Shown: positions 51,971 through 60,283 of the stretch, piece by piece
Position numbering within the stretch: position 1 is the first letter of the stretch
How the letters are laid out: every line of letters begins with the position of its first letter
Origin: Streptomyces sp. DSM 15324
Lineage (GTDB): Bacteria; Actinomycetota; Actinomycetes; Streptomycetales; Streptomycetaceae
Length of the DNA: 64,000 bases
Direction of reading: 5' to 3'
NCBI RefSeq assembly: GCF_001514285.1
Contig: NZ_KQ949024.1
Coordinates: forward strand, 50,681-114,680
Position numbers and translations under genes: made by a program
Notes under the pieces: generated by a model
The model's input: the letters and a program-made list of their open reading frames with translations, nothing else
The model's database searches: none
Told to the model about the DNA's origin: nothing

Positions 51971-54165
51971 GGCACCACCGCCGTCTCCACCAGCAGCCGG
52001 ACGGCCGCCGCGATCGACTCGGCGTCGATGCCCGCGGCGTGCAGCTGCTCGGCCGGGGACGCGGAGCCCGGTGTCGTACGCACGGCGAGCCGCGCCAGAC
52101 GGGGCACGGGACGGCCGTCGAGGAACGCCTCGAGGACGGCGTCGCCGAGGCCGCCCTGCGGATGGTGGTCCTCCACCGTGAGCAGACAGCCGGTCTCCTC
52201 GGCCGCGCGGCGCAGGGTGTCCCGGTCGACGGGCTTGACCGAGTACAGGTCGACGACGCGGGCCGCGATGCCCGCGCGCGCCAGCGCCTCGGCCGCCGCG
52301 AGGGCCTCGGGGACGGTGACCCCGGCCGCGACGATCGTGATCCGGTCGCGGTCGGAGGCGCGCAGCACCTTGCTGCCGCCGACCGGGAACTCCTCGTCGG
52401 GTCCGTAGAGCGCCGGGCCGCCGCCGCGCGAGGTGCGCAGGTAGCGGACCCCGTCGAGCCCGGCCATGGCGCCGACCAGCTGTGCGGTCTGGTTGGCGTC
52501 GCACGGGTAGAGGACGGTCGAGCCCTGCACGGCCCGGAACATCGCGAGGTCCTCCAGTCCCATCTGCGAGGGCCCGTCCTGCCCGATGGCGACGCCCGCG
52601 TGCGAGCCGACCAGGTTGATGCCGGCCCCGCTCACGGACGCCATCCGGACGAAGTCGTGGGCGCGGGTCAGGAAGGCGGCGAACGTGGAGGCGTACGGCA
52701 CCCAGCCGCGCGTCGCGAGACCGACCGCGGCGGCGACGAGCTGCTGCTCGGCGATGTAGCACTCGAAGAAGCGGTCGGGGTGTTCCTTGGCGAAGTACTC
52801 GGCGCGCGTGGAGTCGCTCACCTCGCCGTCCAGGGCGACGACGTCGGGGCGGGCCGTGCCGAGGGCGGCGAGGGCCTGTCCGTAGGCGTCCCGGGTGGCG
52901 ACCTGCTCGCCGGAGTCCTTCTCCCAGCGGGGCAGGTCGGGCCGTCCGGTGGGGACGGAGTGCAGGGAGCGGGCGGCGGGCGGCTCATGGACCTCGACGC
53001 GCAGGTCACGCAGGCCGCCCAGTTCCGCGATCGCTTCCTCGGGGTCGGGCAGCGGCTTGCCGTGCAGGCCCTCGCGGTCCTGGACGCTTTCCACGCCCCG
53101 GCCCTTGAGGGTGCGGGCGAGGATCGCGGTGGGCTGCCCCCGGGTGGAGACCGCCTCCCCGTACGCCCGGTCGACCGCGTCGACGTCGTGGCCGTCGATC
53201 TCCACGGTGTGCCAGCCGAAGGCCTGGAACCGGCGTGCGTAGGCGTCGAGGTCGTGGCCGTGCCGGGTCGGGCCGCGCTGGCCGAGCCGGTTGACGTCGA
53301 CGATCACCGTGAGATCGTCCAGGTGCTCGTACGCCGCGTGCTCGGCCGCCTCCCACACGGAGCCCTCGGCCAGCTCGCTGTCCCCGCACAGCACCCAGAC
53401 CCGGTAGCCGGTGCGGTCCAGTCGCTTGCCGGCGAGGGCGATGCCGACCCCCACGGGCAGCCCCTGGCCGAGCGAGCCGGTGGCCGTCTCCACCCAGGGC
53501 AGCCGCTGCGGGGTGGGGTGCCCTTCCAGCCGGCTGCCGAGCGTGCGGAAGGTGAGCAGCTCGTCGTCATCGATGACGCCGGCCGCCTTGTAGGCGGAGT
53601 ACAGGAGGGGGGAGGCGTGGCCCTTGGAGAGGACGAAGCGGTCGTTGGCCGGGTGGGCGGGACGGTCGAAGTCGTAGCGCAGGTGGCGGGCGAGCAGCAC
53701 CGCCATCAGGTCCGCGGCCGACATCGACGACGTCGGGTGCCCGGAACCGGCGGCGGCCGCGGCACGGACACTGTCCACGCGCAACTGCTGTCCCAATGCG
53801 TTGAGTTCGGTGAGTTCGGCGGTGTCCATCGGGCTACTGGCCTCCTTCGGAAGGGGTGCGGGGCGGGTCGCGCGGGCGTCGGCCCGGCGCCTGGCGACCT
53901 GCGGGGTCGGCGCCACCACGGCGGCGTGGCGGTGCTCCTCCGGGGCGCCGTCCGTCGGGCCGGATCGCGTCCGGCCGGATTCCGTCGGACCGGATTCCGG
54001 GGGGCGGGATTCCGTGGGGCCGGATTCCGCCGGGCCGGAGTCCGTCCGGTCCGGCTGCTGCCGGCCCTTCACGGCCTCGGGGGTGGGCGCCACCACCGCG
54101 GCGTGCCGCTCGTGGCCGCCGGTGCCGCCGGTTCCGCCGGTGTTCCTGGTGCGAGGCGGTGCCAC
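51967..54165 (-). CDS. Transketolase with N-terminal repeat extension
   Basis: From the internal ATG at 53829 the protein is a full transketolase (about 620 residues): GSGHPTSSMSAADLMAVLLA, ATGSLGQGLPVGVGIALAG, CGDSELAEGSVWEAAEHAA (thiamine diphosphate site), and the pyrimidine and C-terminal domains with EQQLVAAAVGLATRGWVPY. Upstream the frame stays open for another 112 codons with strong coding bias to GTG 54165, which has GGGAGG six bases before it. The extension holds two copies of RHAAVVAPTP and a run of SGPTE-type pentapeptides. The internal ATG also has AAGGAGG upstream, so both a long and a short form are possible. Confidence 0.85.
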   Translation of the reverse strand: MAPPRTRNTGGTGGTGGHERHAAVVAPTPEAVKGRQQPDRTDSGPAESGPTESRPPESGPTESGRTRSGPTDGAPEEHRHAAVVAPTPQVARRRADARATRPAPLPKEASSPMDTAELTELNALGQQLRVDSVRAAAAAGSGHPTSSMSAADLMAVLLARHLRYDFDRPAHPANDRFVLSKGHASPLLYSAYKAAGVIDDDELLTFRTLGSRLEGHPTPQRLPWVETATGSLGQGLPVGVGIALAGKRLDRTGYRVWVLCGDSELAEGSVWEAAEHAAYEHLDDLTVIVDVNRLGQRGPTRHGHDLDAYARRFQAFGWHTVEIDGHDVDAVDRAYGEAVSTRGQPTAILARTLKGRGVESVQDREGLHGKPLPDPEEAIAELGGLRDLRVEVHEPPAARSLHSVPTGRPDLPRWEKDSGEQVATRDAYGQALAALGTARPDVVALDGEVSDSTRAEYFAKEHPDRFFECYIAEQQLVAAAVGLATRGWVPYASTFAAFLTRAHDFVRMASVSGAGINLVGSHAGVAIGQDGPSQMGLEDLAMFRAVQGSTVLYPCDANQTAQLVGAMAGLDGVRYLRTSRGGGPALYGPDEEFPVGGSKVLRASDRDRITIVAAGVTVPEALAAAEALARAGIAARVVDLYSVKPVDRDTLRRAAEETGCLLTVEDHHPQGGLGDAVLEAFLDGRPVPRLARLAVRTTPGSASPAEQLHAAGIDAESIAAAVRLLVETAVVP
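53951..54053 (-). repeat. 15-bp tandem repeat in the transketolase extension
   Basis: About seven degenerate 15-bp units built on CCGGATTCCGTCGGG-like words encode SGPTE/SGPAE pentapeptides between the two RHAAVVAPTP copies. Confidence 0.75.
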
Positions 54166-54261
54166 GGTTCACCTCCCGGCCGGGGTGGCGCGTGTGCGGG
54201 GCTTCCGCGTCCCCCCGGCCGGGGCGGCCAAACGTGCGCGGCCCCGGCGCCGTCTGCGGCG

Positions 54262-54768
54262 TCAGGCCCGGTGGTGCGGGTTCTCCGGGTCGATCCCGTC
54301 CGCGCCCGCGGGCGGGGCGGGCGGCATCGCCGGGTAGGGGGTGCCGAGACCGGCGGCCGGGCCGGCCGGGGGCAGGGCGCCGGGGACGGGTCCGTGTTCC
54401 GCGCGCCGGGCGGCGTGGCCGAGTTCCGTTCCTCCCGCGCTCCCCTGCCCGGCGGGGCGGTGCGGCCGGGCGGCACCGCGCAGGGCGTACGCCACGGCGG
54501 CGAGGATCACGGCGGTGATCAGGGCGGCGGCCCAGCCGGGCAGCCCGATGTCGAGGGCGAGGCCCAGCCCCAGGGCGAGGGCCGCACCGGCATAGAGGGC
54601 GACGGCGCCGGATGCCGCGTAGAACGTGGCCCTGCGGCGCTGCCTGCGGGTCTGCTCGCGCAGTTCGTCGCGGATCGTCTCACGTGCCACCTGCGCGAGC
54701 TCGTCGACGAGATGCCTGTCCAGGTGGTCCAGGTGTTCCAGGTGTTCCGGATGGTCGATGCGCTCCAT
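54262..54768 (-). CDS. Phage holin 3_6-like membrane protein
   Basis: The 168-residue protein has a charged His/Asp/Leu N terminus (ERIDHPEHLEHLDHLDRHLV), a helical segment (ETIRDELREQTRRQRRR), two membrane helices (FYAASGAVALYAGAALALGL, WAAALITAVILAAVAYALRG) and a Pro/Gly-rich tail. This is the PF07332 "phage holin 3_6"-like pattern found in many actinomycete chromosomes, unrelated to lysis. It is not part of a prophage here. Confidence 0.78.
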   Translation of the reverse strand: MERIDHPEHLEHLDHLDRHLVDELAQVARETIRDELREQTRRQRRRATFYAASGAVALYAGAALALGLGLALDIGLPGWAAALITAVILAAVAYALRGAARPHRPAGQGSAGGTELGHAARRAEHGPVPGALPPAGPAAGLGTPYPAMPPAPPAGADGIDPENPHHRA

Positions 54769-54829
54769 GGCCGCCGGGTACCCGCCGTCACGGGGGCGTA
54801 ACGCCCCGGTGCCGACCCCGGCGGGCCGG

Positions 54830-55776
54830 TCAGCCCTCGCCGGCCGGGGCGAGCGCCGTGACCACCAGGTCGGTGAGGAGGGCGCACGCGGTGCCCTCGG
54901 GGTCCAGGTCGGGGTCGTAGATGGTGACGTTGAGGCCGACGCAGCGCGGGGAGGCGAGCAACGGCCGCAGCAGGGAGAGGAGTTCGTCCGGCAGCAGGCC
55001 GTCGGGGTCGGGGCTGTCCACCGCCGGCATGACCGTCGGGTCGAGCACATCGGCGTCCAGGTGGACCCAGAATCCGTCCAGTTCGGGGATCTCGAAGGCC
55101 TGGGCGGTGGCGTCGCCGAGTGCCCCGGGCTCCCAGGAGCGCAGTTCGCCCACGGTGACGACGGGCACCTTCAGGGCACGGAGTTCGACGACCTCGGGGT
55201 CCGAGGCGTAGGCGTCGCGGACGCCGAGGAAGCGGATGTCCTCGTCGCGGAGGTAGGGGCCGAGCCCCTCCAGGTCGGTGAGGTCGCGCTGGCCCCGGCC
55301 GGTGGCGAGGGCCGCCTCCTCGCCGCCCGCCGCGCCGATGCGGTCGGAGTTGCCCGGGTGGCGGAAGTCGGGCGACGCTCCCCCACTGCCTCAAGGGCGT
55401 GGGAGGTGCCCCCATCCGCCGCCAGCCCGTACCGGCCGAGACGGCGCAGCGCGAGCGACGCGCCGAGCTGGATCGAGCAGTCCCCGCCGAGGACGACGGG
55501 AAAGCCGCCGGCCCGCACATGCCGCTCGATCCGGTCGGCGAGCCGACGGGTGTACGCGGCGAGCGCGGCCGCGTTGAAGACACCGTCGCCCTCCCGCCAG
55601 TCCCCCCGGTCGTAGCGCGGCGGGACGACCACGCCGCCCTCGGCCGCGCCGAGCCGTCGCAGGATGCCCTGCTCGCGCAGGGCGCCGGCGAGCTTGTGGC
55701 AGCCGGGGACGGTGCCGGGCGCGGGCGGCCGCAGACCGAGGTTCGAGGGGGCGTCCACCACGACGAAATTCCGCAT
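54830..55776 (-). pseudogene. Arginase/agmatinase-family gene, broken
   Basis: The upstream part (from ATG 55776, MRNFVVVDAPSNLG) holds the first metal motif GGDCSIQLGASLALRRLGRYGLA and the downstream part (54830-55168 frame, running back to about 55370) holds DFRHPGNSDRIGAAGGEEAA and FWVHLDADVLDPTVMPAVDS. Between them, about 55377-55425, the family's DGHxDFRHPG motif is disturbed by a palindromic stretch (CTCCCCCAC ... GTGGGAG), and the frame changes. The DGH metal ligands are lost. It therefore looks inactive. Both halves stay clearly recognisable, so the event is recent. Confidence 0.8.
55380..55425. mobile_element. Short palindromic element within the arginase-family gene
   Basis: On the plus strand CTCCCCCAC, then TGCCTCAAGGGC, then GTGGGAGGTGCCCCCA form an imperfect stem-loop. 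The same word pattern is familiar to me as a short, widely dispersed Streptomyces stem-loop repeat. Its placement coincides with the frame break. Confidence 0.6.
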
Positions 55777-55834
55777 GCGGCGCATCCTCGCCGACATACC
55801 CTCGGTCGTCCAACTGGTTGAGCGAGGAGCGAAC

Positions 55835-56182
55835 ATGACCGAGCGGCACACCTACCGGGTGATCGTCCGGGGTACGTGGGACGGGCTGTCCGAGGAGGCC
55901 CGTGCCCGGCTGGTCGCCGAGGCCGCCGGCCACGGTCTGGACAGCATGCGCTTCACCGAGGAGGGCACGCTGTCGTACGAGCCGCGGCCGCTGAAGCACT
56001 TCTCGATGCGGTTCGTGGTGGTGTCCGACCCGGCGGACGGCGAGGAGATGGCGGGCGCGCTCGCCGAGGACCGGGCTCAGACGGCGCTGCGGGAGCTCGG
56101 CTACGGCTTTGCCGGGCTGAGGTCGACGGTGACGGACCTCGACACCATGAAGATCAACCGGAAGTCCGCATCTCGGCGGTGA
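55835..56182 (+). CDS. DUF6204-like protein
   Basis: The 115-residue protein (TYRVIVRGTWDGLSEEARAR, LVAEAAGHGLDSMRFTEEGT, LSYEPRPLKHFSMRFVVVSD) matches the actinobacterial DUF6204 pattern, a small ferredoxin-like fold. Function unknown. The ATG at 55835 has GAGGAG upstream. Its end overlaps the convergent acetyltransferase gene by 29 bases. Confidence 0.75.
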   Translation: MTERHTYRVIVRGTWDGLSEEARARLVAEAAGHGLDSMRFTEEGTLSYEPRPLKHFSMRFVVVSDPADGEEMAGALAEDRAQTALRELGYGFAGLRSTVTDLDTMKINRKSASRR

Positions 56183-56708
56183 GCGCCCACCGTTCGTGGT
56201 CGCGCCACTCCCCGTCGATGTGGATCATCTTCGGGGAGAATCCCTCCAGCCGGAACCCGCACGCCCGGGCGAGGGCGATCGAGGCGGCGTTCCCCGGCTG
56301 CACGTTGATCTCCAGCCGGTGCAGGCGCATCGGCCCGAACGCGTACCCGATCACCAGGTCGAGACCCTCGCGCATCAGCCCCCGGCCGGCCGCGTGCGCG
56401 AAGGCGCCGTAGCCGAGCGCACCGCACTGGAAGCCGCCGTGCACGATGTTGTTGATGTTGACGAACCCGGCGACGGCCCCGGCCGACGCCTTCTCGCACA
56501 CGAGGAAGCCCGCCTTCGTGGGGTCCTCGATGAGTCGTCCCGCGTAGGCGTCGTACGCCTCGGGGGTGGCCGGCGGGAACAGCCACGGCCGGTGCAGGTC
56601 CTCGCTCTCCCGGACCCGCGCGGTGAACTCGGCCCCGTCGGCGTAGGTGAAATGACGTATCCCCACGCGGGGGCCCTCGGCGAGGTGGCGGGAGGCGGTG
56701 TGCGGCAT
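56154..56708 (-). CDS. GNAT-family (RimJ/RimL-like) acetyltransferase
   Basis: The 184-residue protein has the GNAT core GAVAGFVNINNIVHGGFQCG, the acetyl-CoA loop region AAGRGLMREGLDLVIGYAF and the ending RLEINVQPGNAASIALARAC. This resembles RimJ/RimL-type N-acetyltransferases that modify ribosomal proteins or small amines. Substrate unknown. Convergent with the DUF6204 gene. Confidence 0.88.
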   Translation of the reverse strand: MPHTASRHLAEGPRVGIRHFTYADGAEFTARVRESEDLHRPWLFPPATPEAYDAYAGRLIEDPTKAGFLVCEKASAGAVAGFVNINNIVHGGFQCGALGYGAFAHAAGRGLMREGLDLVIGYAFGPMRLHRLEINVQPGNAASIALARACGFRLEGFSPKMIHIDGEWRDHERWALTAEMRTSG

Positions 56709-56727
56709 CCCGTCAGCCTACGACCGG

Positions 56728-57012
56728 TCAGCGGCGACGGCGGCCCAGACAGAAGTACGCCCCGCACAGCGCGCCGATCAGCCCGGTGGCGAGCAGCGCC
56801 GCCCACAGCGGCATGGTCACCTCGGGGATCAGCAGTCTGATCTTCGTCTCCTGCGTGTTCTCGAAGATGAAGATCAGGGTGAGCGCGGCGAGCACGAGCA
56901 TGGTGATCCGGCCGGCCGTCAGCGACGCGCGCCAGCCACGGGAGCCGCGATGGGTCCCCGAGGCCTTCCCGGACTTCCCCGTCTTCGCGCCCTTCGTGGT
57001 CTTCGCGGTCAT
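56728..57012 (-). CDS. LapA-domain membrane protein
   Basis: The 94-residue protein has a basic N terminus (MTAKTTKGAKTGKSGKASG), then two membrane helices: RITMLVLAALTLIFIFENTQ with the LapA signature EN(T/S)xE, and LWAALLATGLIGALCGAYFC. LapA (PF06305) proteins help assemble the envelope. Function here unknown. Confidence 0.82.
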   Translation of the reverse strand: MTAKTTKGAKTGKSGKASGTHRGSRGWRASLTAGRITMLVLAALTLIFIFENTQETKIRLLIPEVTMPLWAALLATGLIGALCGAYFCLGRRRR

Positions 57013-57048
57013 ACGTCCAGGGTGGGCCGCGAACGGCCGCCCCGCACG

Positions 57049-57978
57049 TCAGCGCAGGGCCGGCGCGTCCAGGGTGAGGGTGCCGGCGTCCGCGTCGAGC
57101 TCGGCGCCCACCCCGAAGGGCACGGTCAGCGCGCCCTCGCAGTGCCCGAAGCCGAGTCCCTCGACGACGGGCACACCGAGCCCGCCGAGCCGGTCGGCGA
57201 GCACCGGCCGCAGCTCCTCGTACGGCCCGCAGCGGTCCCAGGAGCCGAGCGCGATCCCGGCGACGCCGTCCAGCCATCCGGTGCGCAGCAGCTGGGTGAG
57301 CGCGCGGTCCACGGCGTACGGCGGCTCGGCCACGTCCTCGACGAGCAGCAGCCCGCCGCGCGCGCCGGTCCTGGTGTGCGGGGTGCCGAGCCCGGTGGCG
57401 AGGAGGGTGAGACAGCCGCCGAGGGTGACGCCCCGGGCCCGGCCGGGGGCGAGAGCGCCGCCGGGGGTGGCGCAGGTGAGGGTGCGGACGGTCTCGGGGG
57501 CGAAGAGGGTGGCCCTGAGGTGGTCCTGGGCGCGGGCGTTCTTGACGAAGTCGATGCCGGCGGCGACCGGGCCGTAGAGCGTGACCAGTCCCAGGCGGAC
57601 CGCGAACGCCTCGTGGACCGTGGTGCTGTCGCTGAACCCGACGAACACCTTCGGCCCGGCCGCCCGCATCGCGTCCCAGTCCAGCAGGTCGACGACGCGC
57701 TGGGCGCCGTAGCCGCCGCGGGCGCACAGCACGGCGTCCACGGACCGGTCGCACCAGGCCCGCTGCAGATCGGCGGCCCGGTCGGCGTCGGTGCCGGCGA
57801 GGTGGCCGAGGTCCGGGTGGCGGTCCAGGACGTGGGGCGCGGCCACCGGGTCGAGGTCCCAGCCGCGCAGCAGGTCGAGCCCGGCCTGGAGCCGCTCCTC
57901 CGCCACCGGTCCGCTGGGGGCGACGACGGCCACCCGGGCGCCGGGGGCCAGCCGGGACGGCCGCACGAGGTCCTTCAC
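57049..57978 (-). CDS. LD-carboxypeptidase (peptidase S66 family)
   Basis: The 309-residue protein has the S66 pattern: RVAVVAPSGPVAEERLQAGL, the serine-containing VLCARGGYGAQRVVDLLDWD and VFVGFSDSTTVHEAFAV, and later VGAELDADAGTLTLD. It should cut the L,D bond of muropeptides during cell-wall recycling. GTG 57978 overlaps the stop of the S9 peptidase gene (GTGA). Confidence 0.9.
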   Translation of the reverse strand: MKDLVRPSRLAPGARVAVVAPSGPVAEERLQAGLDLLRGWDLDPVAAPHVLDRHPDLGHLAGTDADRAADLQRAWCDRSVDAVLCARGGYGAQRVVDLLDWDAMRAAGPKVFVGFSDSTTVHEAFAVRLGLVTLYGPVAAGIDFVKNARAQDHLRATLFAPETVRTLTCATPGGALAPGRARGVTLGGCLTLLATGLGTPHTRTGARGGLLLVEDVAEPPYAVDRALTQLLRTGWLDGVAGIALGSWDRCGPYEELRPVLADRLGGLGVPVVEGLGFGHCEGALTVPFGVGAELDADAGTLTLDAPALR

Positions 57979-60269
57979 TGCGTGAACTCCAGGGTGGGGA
58001 TGCCGGGCGGGCGCAGCCCGAACACCTGAGCGTACAGGGACAGCTCGGCCTCCAGCGCCCGCACGGTGGTCTCCGCCCGCCGGAACCCGTGCCCCTCGCC
58101 CTCGAACGCGAGATGGGCGTACGGCACCCGCCGACCCGCCAGCCGGGCCAGGAACCGCTCGCACTGCTCCGGCGGGCAGATCACGTCCTCCAGTCCCTGC
58201 AACAGCAGAAACGGTACGGTGATCCGCTCGGCGTGCTCGACGGGCGAGCGCTCGGCGTAGCGGGCGGGCACCTCGGCGAGCGGCCCGACCAGGGACTCCG
58301 GGTAGCGGGACTCCAGGTCGTGGGTCCCGCCGGCCGCCCAGCCCACCAGGTCGAGTACGGGATACCGGATGGTGGCGCACGCATACACCTCGGTGCCGGT
58401 CAGCGAGACGGCGGCGGTCCAGCCGCCGGCGCTGCCGCCGCGGATCGCCAGCCGGGCCCGGTCGGCGGTGCCCTCGTCGGCGAGCGCCCGGGCCACGGCC
58501 GCACAGTCCTCGACGTCGACCACTCCCCACTGCTCGCGCAGGCGCTCCCGGTACTCCCGCCCGTATCCGGTCGACCCGCCGTAGTCGACCTCGGCGACCC
58601 CGATACCGCGGGAGGTGAAGTAGGCGATCTCCAGATCCAGCACCAGCGGGGCCCGGTCGGTGGGGCCGCCGTGCGCCCACACCACGTAGGGCGGCAGCTC
58701 GTGCCCGGGGGCAGCGCAGGCGGGGTGGTGCGGGGGGTAGACGTGGGCGTGGACCTCCCGCCCGTCGGGGCCGGCGAAGGTGCGGATCTGGGGCTCGGGG
58801 TAGTACACGGGATCCACCCCGTCCTCGTGCGCGCCCCCGATCACGTGGGCCCGCCCGGTGCGCGCGTCCAGCTCCACCACCTCGTAGCCGGTCCTCGGGC
58901 TGGCCGCCACCGCGACCACCCGGTCCCCGCGCACGGCCAGCGTGGAGGCGAACTCCGTCCACGGCCCCGCCGCGTCGACCAGCTCCCCGGTCTCCGGGTC
59001 GAGGACGCCGAGCGCGGTGGTGCCCCGGCCGTGCACCACGGCGACGAGCCCGTTGTCCAGCGGGGCGAACCAGCGCAGGCCGAGCTTCCACAGGGCGCCA
59101 CCGAACTCCTCCTCGCGGGGGCAGAGGGGTGCGTGGTCCCGGTAGAGGTTCCACCAGCCGGTGCGGTCGCTCACATACAGGAGGCGGTCGCCGGGAGACC
59201 GGATGGGGTCGCCGGAAGGGTGTGTGAGGTCGGCGGTGGACTGCGGGCGGTCGGCAGTGGGCGGTGGGCGATCGGCAGCGGACTGCGGGCGGTCGGCGGT
59301 GGACTGCGGGCGGTCGGCGGGGGACTGCGTACGGTCGCCCGTGGACCGGAGGTCGTCGACCGCGGAATGCATCCCGCTGCCTGCGGACCGGACGTCGTCG
59401 ACCGCGGACCGCATACCGTCGGCCGTGGACCGGACACCGTCGACTGCGGACCGGTCACCGTCGGCCGTGGACCGGACACCGTCGACTGCGGACCGGTCAC
59501 CGTCGACCGCGGACCACGGATCGTCGGCCGTCGACCGCTGCCAGTCCACCTGGGCGATCGACTCCTCCGGGCCGCCCGCCACCACCCGTGCCCCGGCCAG
59601 GGTTCCGTCCGGGGTGACCTCGGCGACGATCACCTCGGTGCCGTCCCAGGGCATCCGGGGGTGGTCCCAGACCAGCCAGGCGGCGTGCCGGCCGTCGGGG
59701 GAGAGTCGGGGGCCGGTGAGGAAGCGGTGCCGGTCGTCGGTGAGTTCACGGACGGCGCCTCGGTCGTCGGCGGCCGAGCCGTCGAGGGGGACGGCGGCCA
59801 GGAGACGACGGACGTCGGTGGGGGCGGGTCCGGTGAACTCCTCCAGCACGCACCAGACTTCGCCCCGGTCCAGGAGCAACAGGGGTTCCGCCCAGCGCAG
59901 TCCGCCGCCGAGGGCCGACCGTGGGGTCAAGGGGCGCGGCTGGTCGCCGGGGCGGCGGACGTACAGACGTTGGTCGGTGTGGTGGACGAAGACCAGCAGC
60001 GGGCCGTCGCGGAGGGGGACGGCCGCCCAGGGGTGGCCGCCGTACTCGTGGACGCGGCTGCGGACGTTCCACGGCGCGGGCAGCAGCGACTCCTCGGTGC
60101 CGTCGGGGTGGCGGCGGACGAGGGTGCGGCGGCCCTCCTCGGTGGGCCGGGGCGCGGTCCACCACACCTCGTCGCCGACGAAACCGACGTACTCGGGCCG
60201 CCCGTCGTGGGCGGCGGCGAGCCGGGCGTCGATGGGTGAGGGCCAGGAACCGTAGGGCAGGATCTGCAC
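57975..60269 (-). CDS. Prolyl oligopeptidase-family (S9) peptidase with repeat expansion in the propeller
   Basis: The 764-residue protein has an N-terminal beta-propeller (about 20-480) and a C-terminal alpha/beta-hydrolase domain with S613 in RGGSAGGW, D695 in LEDVICPP and H727 in GEGHGF. It is a cytoplasmic S9 peptidase acting on short peptides. Between VDWQ and LLYVSDRTGWWNLYR, a blade loop that is normally a few residues is expanded by about 116 residues (about 246-361) of degenerate heptads such as DGVRSTA and DRPQSTA. The ATG at 60269 is used. It is coupled to the S66 gene downstream. Confidence 0.9.
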   Translation of the reverse strand: MQILPYGSWPSPIDARLAAAHDGRPEYVGFVGDEVWWTAPRPTEEGRRTLVRRHPDGTEESLLPAPWNVRSRVHEYGGHPWAAVPLRDGPLLVFVHHTDQRLYVRRPGDQPRPLTPRSALGGGLRWAEPLLLLDRGEVWCVLEEFTGPAPTDVRRLLAAVPLDGSAADDRGAVRELTDDRHRFLTGPRLSPDGRHAAWLVWDHPRMPWDGTEVIVAEVTPDGTLAGARVVAGGPEESIAQVDWQRSTADDPWSAVDGDRSAVDGVRSTADGDRSAVDGVRSTADGMRSAVDDVRSAGSGMHSAVDDLRSTGDRTQSPADRPQSTADRPQSAADRPPPTADRPQSTADLTHPSGDPIRSPGDRLLYVSDRTGWWNLYRDHAPLCPREEEFGGALWKLGLRWFAPLDNGLVAVVHGRGTTALGVLDPETGELVDAAGPWTEFASTLAVRGDRVVAVAASPRTGYEVVELDARTGRAHVIGGAHEDGVDPVYYPEPQIRTFAGPDGREVHAHVYPPHHPACAAPGHELPPYVVWAHGGPTDRAPLVLDLEIAYFTSRGIGVAEVDYGGSTGYGREYRERLREQWGVVDVEDCAAVARALADEGTADRARLAIRGGSAGGWTAAVSLTGTEVYACATIRYPVLDLVGWAAGGTHDLESRYPESLVGPLAEVPARYAERSPVEHAERITVPFLLLQGLEDVICPPEQCERFLARLAGRRVPYAHLAFEGEGHGFRRAETTVRALEAELSLYAQVFGLRPPGIPTLEFTQ
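59187..59533 (-). repeat. 21-bp-period tandem repeat expanded within the S9 gene
   Basis: About 16 units of 21 bp lie here; well-preserved plus-strand starts are CGGACACCG, CGGTCACCG and CGCATACCG. The best units (59410-59515) repeat with few changes. All stay in frame because 21 is a multiple of three. Confidence 0.95.
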
Positions 60270-60283
60270 GTCTCCCCGCTCGT

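Noticed and set aside
54262..54768. Prophage remnant, suggested by holin-like proteins here and at 32-34 kb
   Set aside because: No other phage genes are present, and these holin-like families are common chromosomal membrane proteins in actinomycetes.
59187..59533. Possible CRISPR array in the 21-bp repeat region
   Set aside because: Units follow each other without unique spacers, lie in a coding frame, and there are no cas genes.
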